Shown piece after piece: positions 34,613-44,900 of a stretch of 64,000 bases of DNA. Source of the DNA: Coffea arabica (taxonomy: Eukaryota; Streptophyta; Magnoliopsida; Gentianales; Rubiaceae). Numbering within the stretch: the stretch's first letter is position 1; every line of letters starts with the position of its first letter. The notes beneath the pieces were generated by a model. That model saw only the letters and a list, made by a program, of their open reading frames with translations. It searched no databases and was not told the DNA's origin. The stretch lies in the NCBI RefSeq assembly GCF_036785885.1, contig NC_092326.1:41688287-41752286 (forward strand), in the 5' to 3' direction. A program made the position numbers and the translations under genes.

Positions 34613-35960
34613 GTTATGTACTTTAAGCAACTTAAATCAAGATAAACCTACTTTTAATGTTCTTATTAATATCTCTTTATATCCTTATTAATTCTTATTT
34701 CTTATGCCTACACTACATATAGCCTCTAATATATTGATTTCAAACATCAGATTCATGGTTAGGTATTTTCAGTGCAAGCGGTTGGCATATTAAAGTATCG
34801 ATTTTGGATTTTCACTTCTCTTAATTGTCAGGTACGTCTAGGGATGGCAACGGAGCGGGGGCTGGGCCGCGGGACCCTTCCCTCATCCCCCACCCTGCTG
34901 CCTACAAACTCCCCCATCCCGCGTCCCCCGCTCCCCCCGCGTACATCCCCGCCCCGCGCCCGCTTCCCCCATGGGTGCTCCCACGGGGCTAATAAAAATT
35001 TGTTATATAATTTTATTATGATTAAATTTTAACAAATAATCAAATACTAAAATATTAACACATCATCAAATTATTATTCATTATAATTTTACAATTGAAA
35101 TTTATAAAAACAATCAAACAAAAAATATTTGAATACAATCCAACATAATGAAATAAATATAACTAAAGTAGTCAAATTTTCACTTTTGGCACATATATAA
35201 TCACTAATTCATTATTGTGCTTATACTTTTTTTAAGAAAAAAATATTATTGTATTAAATGTAATTAGGGATTTAGTATAAATGTATTAGTAAATTTAGTA
35301 TAACCAATTAATAATTTGTATTAGTATACATATTTAATTATTAGTATAATTAATAATATCAATTATATTATATATATTAATAGACATTGTATAATGCATA
35401 TAATTAATAATATCATTATCATAAGTTTGTAACTAATTAAATTATATATTATATATAATTATATATTTTTTTTAAAGTGGGTGGCGGGGTGGGGGTACAC
35501 TCCCCCGCCCCTCGCCCCGTTTCTAAGCGGGGGGAATATTTTTCCCCCCGTCCCCGCCCCACCCCAGTCCCACCCCCTTCCCCATTAACCCCCCGCGGGG
35601 CGGGTGCTCGCAGTCACCCGCCCCCATTGCCATTTTTGGGTACATTTTCTTTCAATATATATATTTTTTAAAAAGGCATATTGATCTTCAATTGTAAGAG
35701 TTTAGCAACATATCTTGAATTTTTTTTGTTTTATTTTATGTTTGTTTTGTATGAAGACATAGGATTTAAATAAGTACTTTTATCGTTATTTTTGTAAGAT
35801 TCTTGCTAACATGTTTGTTAATTGATTTTTGAGATCATATGTTAAGATGTTTGTTAATTTGCCTTTAGGAAAAACAACAAAAAACAAAAGGCACTGGAAA
35901 GTAATGCAATATAAATACAAGAGACATAAATATCTTTATTAGATATATCTGCAAATTCAT
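34359..35960. repeat. 68-bp direct repeats (34359-34426 and 35893-35960)
   Basis: Both begin ACTGGAAAGTAATGC and end AAATTCAT, with about four mismatches in 68 bases. They enclose the GC-rich hAT-like element. The origin is unclear: either ends of a decayed retroelement or a segmental duplication. Confidence 0.75.
34839..35638. mobile_element. GC-rich-ended hAT-like MITE, 800 bp
   Basis: The left end TAGGGATGGCAACGG and the inverted right end CAAAAATGGCAATGG match. Both arms are poly-C/poly-G rich (34855-34990 and 35478-35625) around a very AT-rich core. Flanks GGTACGTC (34831-34838) and GGTACATT (35639-35646) match at 6 of 8. The Pro-rich frames inside are by-products of the arms. Confidence 0.72.
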
Positions 35961-36290
35961 TAGTTAATTAAAAGATTCTAGCCGTTTACTTAATTAATCC
36001 ACTTGAGAATATTCATTCACTTGAGAATGGTTTCATAAGGTTTTTAAAAAAATATCCAGCCTTATGTCTTATCAACATAGTTTAAATAGAAGAGAGGTCA
36101 AGAACCTGATCACTTAAACAACATGAGCTTCCGGCAACTATTGGCTATATACACTTATAGTCTATGCTTCATAAATAGCGCCATGAAAGTGCTTTACAGA
36201 ATACATCAATTCCTTGCTCCCATAATCAAGAAGTTTAAAAGTAAATTCTATCTACATTCAGAATATTAGCTACCACTATCAATGCTGTCA

Positions 36291-36418
36291 GTAGTCGACA
36301 TCCAAGGAGTATTCTCAAATATTGTTAGTAGTCGACATCCAAGGCCCTGTATTGTAAGAAAAATATGGAGTATCTTAAACTGTGTATTGCTTGCAATCAA
36401 AATATGGAGTATCTTAAA
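36291..36418. repeat. Two short direct-repeat pairs
   Basis: GTAGTCGACATCCAAGG occurs at 36291-36307 and 36328-36344. AAATATGGAGTATCTTAAA occurs at 36361-36379 and 36400-36418. Both pairs have about 37-39 base spacing, which suggests small tandem duplications, possibly inside the Helitron remnant. Confidence 0.75.
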
Positions 36419-36510
36419 TTGAGGTATGTCGTAGGTGTTAATCTTTTTATCATTTTAATTGCTACAATATCTACATAAACATAACTTTTAGAATATGTGT
36501 ATTTATATAG

Positions 36511-36870
36511 GTATATGTTAAAAGTCTTGGCAAGTGATGCAACCAGTAGTGTTTGGTTTGTTATATTTGATCAAAAGACTGAAAGAATAATAAAACGCAA
36601 ACTTTCTTTTGTTCTTGAAGAATTTAACAAGGTAAACTTATATCTAATTTTTTAAAATATTTTTAATAATAGTAGACAATCCGAAGCTTATCTCAGCTAT
36701 TGAATATTCTAACAAAAAAAATCTATTACGCATTTCATTTCCAAGAAGGATTTAGCAATGAAATTGTATCATCAATTATAAATAAGATCACGTGGAAACC
36801 TTTTGTATTCCAAATCAAGGTGAACAATTACAATCTGGAACAAGGTAGTAATAGATTTATAGTGAGTAGA
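36511..36870 (+). pseudogene. RPA70-like OB-fold gene fragment, Helitron-associated
   Basis: Two exon-like blocks. Block 1 (36511-36631), bounded by AG and GT, reads MLKVLASDATSSVWFVIFDQ then ERIIKRKLSFVLEEFNK, which resembles the C-terminal OB-fold of replication protein A large subunit. Block 2 (about 36737-36870) reads FSNEIVSSIINKITWKPFVF then QIKVNNYNLEQGSNRFIVSR and stops, matching the next strand of the same fold. The N-terminal domains are absent, so it is a fragment. Plant Helitrons often carry RPA-like genes (established), and a Helitron-type terminus lies downstream at 37662-37689 on the same strand. Confidence 0.6.
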
Positions 36871-37661
36871 TAGTTCCACTGTGATTTCGGGAGGGAAATG
36901 CATTTCATGCTTTCACAGGTAATGTGCAATAAATTTCTCTTATGTTTCACATACTATATCTCACATAATATATTTACCTTTAATTTTGATAAATCATTAT
37001 CAGATTGGCAGAACCGACAACCAATACTAACCTAAAGTATCTTCTTCTCAGATCCCAATTAGTACAACAGATGATTCTAATCAACAGCATTTCAATACAC
37101 TTCATATAAATCATTTATCAGATGGTTCATAAAAAATCACAGAGAAAGGGAATTCTCATAAAAAGATTTGCATGAGAAGGTAGATTTAATATACTATTTT
37201 ATTTTCTTAAGTTATAATCTTTACATATTGTTATACATAATCTTGAATGCGATAAATCATTTATTTTTTTATACTTAGTTATCATGCTTTGCTATCATGC
37301 AGTGATAATGAAAAATCAATAAATGTTGAGTTGCACGGATAAATCGAGAAGAATGCTCAAACAGAAGAAAAACAAAAACAAGTTTATGAAGAGTAGAATA
37401 TTATTTGATACTATTTACTGTACTTTTTATTTATTGTCAAATTTTTGAATGTTATGGTATTGTTGAATGTTATTTTTTCCATTTTTGAATTATTATTCAC
37501 TGAATTAGATGTTCAAATTTATATTATAAGAATACTTTATATTACAATGTGCACATAGTAATATACTTTTTAACAAGTTATAATATATTATACATTAAAT
37601 TTGTATTTTATATCGACATTTTTATAAAATTGACTAAATAGTTTATTTTTTTTCTACGATT

Positions 37662-37689
37662 CCCGTTTAACGAACGGGTACAAAATTAG
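37662..37689 (+). mobile_element. Helitron 3' terminus (hairpin plus TTAG)
   Basis: CCCGTT TAACG AACGGG forms a perfect 6-bp stem at 37662-37678. Eleven bases later the sequence ends TTAG followed by T. Plant Helitrons end with a GC-rich hairpin, about 10-12 bases and CTRR, inserted before T. TTAG would be a one-base decay of CTAG. The 5' TC end was not found. Confidence 0.65.
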
Positions 37690-37890
37690 TTAATCCATAA
37701 TTTTGACGTGATGCACAACAAAATTTAAGGTGTAATGCATATTTGGCCACCTTTGTCATAATCAATTATTCAATTATAAAAATAAAAAAAAAAACTTCAG
37801 GCAAGTCATATGCCCTGAAGAACGGAAGACTGGATTAATTGCACTGAATCAAATATTTGCTGCATGCTTGGCTGATTCTTGATTTTTGCA
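37690..37890. other. Short unassigned stretch before a possible terminal exon
   Basis: AT-rich sequence with an A-run at 37783-37793 and, at the right end, a T-rich tract leading to TTTTTGCAG, which resembles a splice acceptor. Confidence 0.4.
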
Positions 37891-38125
37891 GGTGAAGAAG
37901 CAACTTCGGGAGTGTTTGGATATCAAAATTATTTCAAATAATATTTCGTTTATATCGAAAATATATTTTTCAACCTACTTTTTTATATTTTTAATCACCT
38001 TTTTATGTTATATATATCATATCACAAAAAATGCTACAGTAACTATTTTAAATAATACACTGTCCAAATTCGAGAGCAGCGTGAAAAATGTCATTCAAGA
38101 CGCCAAGGCAAAGGCAACCGAGTAA
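37891..38125 (+). pseudogene. Possible terminal exon of a lost gene, interrupted by a MITE
   Basis: After TTTTTGCAG the sequence reads VKKQLRE. It is then broken by a roughly 160-bp MITE and resumes in frame as ESSVKNVIQDAKAKATE and stop (TAA at 38123-38125), if one copy of the 8-bp flank is dropped. The flanks TTCGGGAG and TTCGAGAG (7 of 8) look like a target duplication. I do not recognise the family. No upstream exons were found. Confidence 0.35.
37911..38072 (-). mobile_element. About 160-bp MITE copy inside the exon-like sequence
   Basis: The left end TGTTTGGATATC is followed by the family core (CACCTTTTTATG, ATCACAAAAAATGCTACAGT) and ends near CTGTCCAAA. The core is in the same orientation as the 4060 copy. 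Confidence 0.7.
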
Positions 38126-38424
38126 TACGGAAAGGGCATTGGTGGGGAGAAACCAATCAGAAAAGAGAAGGCCAATTTCCGGAATTGCAAGGGCATAAGC
38201 AGTCTTTTTTCCTTTTTATCTTTCCGCTCACTCATTAGCTATCATTCCATTAAGACAGTGGCGGAAGTAAAGTACAATTCCATGGAACATACGTTAGGTA
38301 CTGCTACATGATTTGATCCGTTTTCGTCCGTGTATAAGTAAAGGGTGCGAAGGGATCTTCTTAAGACTCTTCGCCCCAATCATTCCGGAGATTATCTCTC
38401 TTTCCTCCATTAGGCTCTTCCCTT

Positions 38425-38441
38425 CCTCCTCCTCCTCCTCC
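38425..38441. repeat. Short CTC trinucleotide run in HSP70-16 leader
   Basis: CCTCCTCCTCCTCCTCC-type run in the 5' UTR, followed by a TTTAGGGTT telo-box-like motif near 38447. Confidence 0.6.
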
Positions 38442-38514
38442 TAATGCTTTAGGGTTCCTTCTATTCGCCCGGCGCCCCACAATATCTCTGCATTTTCATC
38501 GCTCACTTTTGCAG

Positions 38515-38920
38515 GTAACATGTGTTCCAATTTCCCCACGCAATTCTATTTTTTCTCAGTATTTAATCTGTTTGTGGAACAACATTGATGATCAGATGCC
38601 GGCGTCACTGTAGAGCTGCGATATTTTATCACTACAGCTAGTAGTATCTTTTGAATTATGTCAGTAATTCATAGTCTGTTTTTGATAGTGATTATGATGA
38701 AACCTGTTTCTATTGTGATTATGAATCGGTTTTTAATTCACATGACCTGATCATTCATTCTGCTTCTGAATTTGTGGGGTGCAGCTAGTTTTTTGAATGC
38801 ATGAGCTACTGATATTGTGATAATGGTTTTCTGTGTAGGTGTATTTTCTTGTTGTTTTGGGAGTGAATTTTGCTGTTCTGTGCTAAAATTTTGGTGGGTT
38901 TTGATTGCTTTGGGCTTCTA
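38515..38920 (+). other. Probable 5' UTR intron of HSP70-16
   Basis: A donor GCAG|GTAACA at 38515 and an acceptor GGCTTCTAG at 38920 bracket a 406-base segment ending 7 bases before the start codon. Leader introns are common in plant housekeeping genes. No transcript evidence is available here. Confidence 0.5.
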
Positions 38921-38927
38921 GTTGCAA

Positions 38928-41900
38928 ATGAGTGTGTTGGGGTTAGATGTTGGAAATGAGAACTGTGTTGTAGCAGTGGCCAAACAGCGGGGCATTGATG
39001 TGCTGTTGAATGATGAATCAAAACGTGAAACCCCTGCTGTGGTGTCGTTTGGTGAGAAGCAGAGGTTTATGGGTGCAGTAGGGGCTGCCTCTGCTACCAT
39101 GAACCCGAGATCAACGATTTCTCAGGTTAAGAGATTGATCGGTAGGAAGTTTAGGGAACCAAGTGTGCAGGATGATTTAAAGTTGGTACCTTTTGAGACT
39201 TCTGAGGGACCTGATGGTGGTATTTTGATTCATCTGTACTACTTGGATGAGAAACAAAGCTTTACACCGTTTCAAATTATGGTGATGTTGTTTGGACATT
39301 TAAAGCAGATTTCGGAGAAAAATCTGGAGACTCATGTCTCGGATTGTGTTATTGGTATACCGTCATACTTCACTGACTTGCAGAGAAGAGCATATTTGCA
39401 CGCAGCTGAGATTGCTGGTCTGAAACCTTTGAGGTTGATGCATGACTGTACTGCTACTGCTCTTGGTTATGGTATATACAAGACAGACTTCAATGGGGGT
39501 CCGGCAAATGTTGTGTTTGTTGATGTTGGCCATTGTGATACGCAGGTGGCTGTAGCATCATTTCAGCCTGGACAAATGAAGATACTTTCTCATGCTTTTG
39601 ATAGTAACTTAGGAGGCAGAGACTTTGATGAGGTTTTGTTCAGATATTTCGCTGCCAATTTCAAGGAACAGTACAACATTGATGTCCATTCAAATCTTCG
39701 GGCTTCTATAAGGTTGAGGGCTGCTTGTGAGAAATTGAAAAAGGTCTTGAGCGCGAATCCAGAGGCACCACTTAACATTGAATGCTTGATGGATGAGAAA
39801 GATGTCAAGGGATTCATTAAGAGAGAAGATTTTGAGAAGCTATCATCACACTTGTTGGAGGGAATCAGCTTTCCCTGCCGTAAGGCTTTGCTTGACTCTG
39901 GTCTGACTCTGGAAAAGATTCACACTGTTGAGCTTGTTGGATCAGGCTCACGAATTCCTGCAATCATGAAGGTTTTAAGTGCCCTTTTCAGGAGAGAGCC
40001 CAGCCGAACGATAAATGTCAGTGAGTGTGTGGCTCGTGGTTGTGCTCTTCAATGTGCAATGCTGAGCCCAACATTCCGTGTTAGGGAGTTTGAGGTTCGT
40101 TAAACATGGTTCATTTGTATTTTTTTTTTTTACTTTCTTACTTGAGCATGTGCTGTTTCTCTATTTCTGCTCCTGTCTATTATTCTTATGTTGCTTTAAA
40201 AAAAAATATTGTTTCACCATGGTTATTCCAGAAGTCATTAAATGTGCTTGTAGCTTGTTTTAGGGAGAATCCAAAATATGATGTCATTGCTCTTCCCCAT
40301 GCATGATCATGTCCTTGCTAAGTTTGGCTTCCTCTTCAAGAGAAAACCCCGGAATCAAAAGAGGATGCAAAAAATTATGGCATTTAAAGTAGTTTTCCTG
40401 TGGGAAAGCACACTTCTTCAAAATGATTCTGTCCCAGTAGTTGAACAAATGAAATTCTAGAGCAAAATCAGTGAGTAGCAGATGCCTCTATGTATCGTTG
40501 GCAGCATCTTAGACTCGCTAACGGGAACTTGTTACTCCTTTATTTGTAACCGGGCTTCCATTGCCATAATTATGAGCCCTATTATCATTACAATTATAGC
40601 TGTTGTCTTGTACACTTGCTGCGATGTAGTGCTTCAACAGCCTCTTTTCTCATGCTTTTAGTTGAAATTTTGTTCTTCTAGTGTCACATTGTGCATATTG
40701 TGACATAGTATTGACCTGTGAAATTGGTCGGTAACCAATTATGAGTTGGTAAAATGGGGAATCAATTGTGTATTCTAGGTTTTAATGACTCTTAAATAGG
40801 AATTCACCAACCATAGCCATAGTATACAGGTACTTAAAATTTATAAGCATCATGCTGATAAATAGGCATATACTAAAACCTTGCAGGTAAAATCCATGGT
40901 TTACATTTCTTTGAACTTTTCTCAGTTAAAAAGTGCAAATGTCAAGAATTCTTGACAGGCCAAATGTCTTTAGTTTCATAAAATGCAAAAGCATATTGCC
41001 TTAATTTTAAACTCAGTTGTGGAATCTAAAATAAAGGTTTAAACAGAGTGTCCTACGATGAAGATAAAAACATTTAGTTTCTTTAATCTCAACATAAACT
41101 ATCCTTCAGTCCACAATGAATGTCCCTCAATGACATCAGATGGTTCAGATTCAATTAAAGATAATGTTTTCATAGGTTAGATTTTCATTTTTTCTCAACT
41201 GGTACCATTTTTCTTGATTGTCTAATCACTATTTCATTTTTAATGATGTGAAGACAATTGGAGATCATTCTAAGAGGCTAGTTTTTTTAGCATATCCAAA
41301 ATGATAATTTGAACACTAAAGAAATGAAGATAATCTTTTATTAGTGGTATTATGATACTAAGATTTTGTTCATTCTATGCGGTTAGCAGACAGGACAGCG
41401 ACTTCAATATCCTTGAAGTTTTGTTGCAGGCAGTTGGATAAATTGTGGGCTGTTTTAATAGAATAATGTTCTCTCTGGCCTTATTTTTTTTGCAGGTGCA
41501 AGATTCTTTTCCATTTTCCATAGGATTTTCTCTTAGTGATGGCCCAATTTGTGCACAATCAAATTGTGTTTTGTTTCCACGAGGTCATCCTTTTCCGAGT
41601 GTTAAGATGCTTACATTGCAGAAGAGTAATACATTCCAAATGGAAGCCTTTTATGCGAATGAGAATGAGTTGCTACCCTGTACGTCTACCAAAATTAGTG
41701 ATTTTATGGTAATATTCCTTTTACTTGGCAATTTTTTGCTAAATTATGTGCTAAATTAAGCGAATGAGAGCTTATCTGGTTCTCTGTGCAGAATTTGTAA
41801 TATTGCTATCTTGTAGATGTTAAACAATTCTAATCATGTTTACAATAATGCAACTATTTGTGTGCTTCCATGCCTTTAAGTATCTCTATCATTGAATTTA

Positions 41901-44900
41901 CTATGAATGTGTATGTGCAACTAATATTCCTCATTTGTTGTTTCACATATATCCATCCTGCTCATCCTCAATATGAATTGACTGAATGATATTTTATTTC
42001 TAAATGCATGCGGTATCTTTAAATGCTTGGAATCATCAATCGCATCTGGTGGTCCAATTGTTATGTGAAAATAATGATCTCTCATTGGGAAGAGATGTTG
42101 TGGTTACTGCATTAAGAGAGTTTAGGCCAAAGAGGGAGAGACGTCTATTATGTCTCAGAAACATTTATGATTTATATATTCTAGCAAATAAGTTGGATAT
42201 TGGTGGATTTCAACTCTGCTGTGAAGAGAGTCTGATGGCCCTGTGGAATTATTGAATGTATTTAATCCTTACATCTTCTTGCTGTCATGTATGGTGCACT
42301 CTATGCCAATGTACTGCAGGTGGGAAATTTAACTGCATGATGTAAAGCTATGACCAAACATTCTTGCTTTGAATAAGGGGGTCCAAACTCATTGATTTAG
42401 TTGATTGAGTGCTTTAGCCAGTTCCCAAGATGTTGTAGATTAAATAATTTGCTGTCGTTACCTGTTGAAAGTGAATTTTGCACTTCAAAATGCCCATTAA
42501 ACCAGAAAATAAACTATCAAATCCCTTTTTGGTCGATGAATAGAATTGTTAAACCATTTTGTAGTGTTTTAATGAAAGTTACCTAATTGCTGAAAATATT
42601 TTAAGGAGATAAAGGAATGTATTCCATTGCATATGGGATTTGACACTACTTCCTCTTTACACCATCTAGTGTCAATTTAATTTTGTCTGTTCAGAAGAAA
42701 ACTACTTAAGAATTGAAATAAGATGTTGCATCTTCATTAAGATATTCTGGAAAGAAATATGATTGTCGTGGTACTGTAATGTGGTAATTGTTGTGTAACT
42801 TCTTAGTTTGGTTTTGAAGGATTTGTTTAGATTTAGATTCAATTGGATGCCAAAGCTAGAATGAGGGGAAATTTTTTGCCTCAAAGTTAGTTTAGGGAGC
42901 AAAAGTATCAGAACTGCATTTTTTTTTTTTTTTTGAGATTACGGGATGGAAATTTCCCATTATCTTTCAGTCAAATAACCTGATCTTAAGTATGAAGGCT
43001 AACTATATATGGATATTTAATATTATGGTCATATCCACATCCTAAAACTATGCTAGGCCTCTAACTTTAGGTAAACTTCCACTAGCTTCCTTTGCAAAAT
43101 ATCAAAAAAGGCATTTCTTGTCTTCCCAGTGACTTCTTTTTCAGCACTAAGGACAGATGTGGACATTTGAACGAGAATTTACATCTTCGTTGGATTTATG
43201 TGACATACTTTTTTGTGATAATTGGAAGTCATATGTTGGAGGGATTCATTGCATAGGGATTCCAGAAAAACAAGATCTAGACACTGCAAATTCTGGGCCA
43301 CTGATTACGGTCATAAAGAACACAGTTCTAGATGGGGATGATTCCAAAGTGGAAACTGATATATACAATTCTCAACCCAAATGCACCAGATTTTTTGGGG
43401 TGAAAGTTGGCATGCTATTTTGTTTCGTCTTTTTCTTGTTTGAGGTTCATTCTCAAAGAGTTTACTTTCTATTTATATCACAGGATAATTTTCTTTCCTA
43501 CTTTCAATGATTATGCTGTAGTTGTAGCTTTTCTTGTTTCAAGCTGAATTTGTTGGATTAGGAAGATAAGCAAACTCAAGTTAAATATTCTTTTTTTTGG
43601 TTTAGATTGGCCCCTACCAAGTTTCCCATTCGGAGAAGGCGAAGGTTAAAGTAAGAGTTCACCTAAACATCCATGGAATAGTTGGTGTTGAATCAGCTTC
43701 GGTGAGTGTAGATTATAATTTGAGAAACATGTGTAAATCATGATTCATTTGAATTCTTCATGAAATTTTTATCTTTCTTCAGCTGATTGAAGATCATGCG
43801 GATGATCCTACTTCAAATAACTATGCTGATGCTCTTTCAGAGAACATGGAGACAAGCAATCATGAGACTTTTTACACAGCTAATGGTCCTGGTGACTCAA
43901 ACTCTGCACATTCAAAGTTTTCACCTGCAGCTGCTGTAAGTTTTCTGAAGTTTTGTCTTTTGGCTTGAGGAATAATTACATTGCTGAGGTTGTTCCCCAT
44001 TATCAATTGAAAGAAAAGATAGGCTTGCGCCCAAGATACAGAGGCATACATCTTCAATAATTTAATTGTTTTGACATCAACATAGCTCTAGTACCTTTAC
44101 TTTGTTCAGTTACAAAATGAGTCTGCTGGTCCTCCAAACTAAGTTTGTTTCCCTTCAAATTCAACTTAGATTATCATTGTTGAATGTAAATAAATGGTAT
44201 GATATTCATATCCTTGTGCAGGGTGATGAAAGGAGGGCAAAAGCAACAAGGAGACAGGATATACCAATCAGTGAAAATATATGTGGTGGGATGACGCCAG
44301 TTGAACTGTCCCAAGCTCAAGAAAAAGAGCTTCAATTGGCTGAACAAGATACAAAGATGGAGAGAACTAAAGATCGTAAAAACTCCCTCGAGTCTTATGT
44401 CTATGACACCCGTAACAAGGTATGATTCAATATCTAGTTATGTGTACGTCAGGTTTCAGTTTGGAAACCAGGCCTAAAAGATCAAGCTGCATAAGATCTC
44501 TGTATGAATATGGTACATAAAGCAATGGGTGTGTTTGGATAGGAGATTATTTGGAAAAGATATCCAGATTAATACTGTAGCACTTTTTGTGAAATGATGT
44601 GTGTGAGATAAAATGGTGATTGGAAAATGTGTCTATGATGCAAGCGAAATAATATGTGGAAAAAAAAAAGCACTTGTATTCAAACACACTCAGTACCTGT
44701 AATTTTTTTTCTTTTTTGGTTTGCCTAGACAGATATCTGATAAAGGTGCATTGTCGTAGTTATGACTATCCAAGAGCAAACAGGTTGGCCATATATTGCT
44801 TTTACTGGCCAACATTTACTTGTTTACATCGGCATGTTTGCAAAACACATTTAGTTTGTTCGGCAACAATTGGTCAAATTATCTGTGCTGGTTGGCTTGG

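Noticed and set aside
34772-35671. Pro/Arg-rich open frames in the GC-rich stretches
   Set aside because: They come from the C/G-run arms of a non-autonomous hAT-like element, not from a gene.
38922-38927. Start two codons upstream in HSP70-16
   Set aside because: The codon is TTG directly after the likely splice acceptor; the ATG at 38928 fits the family start MSV/L-G.
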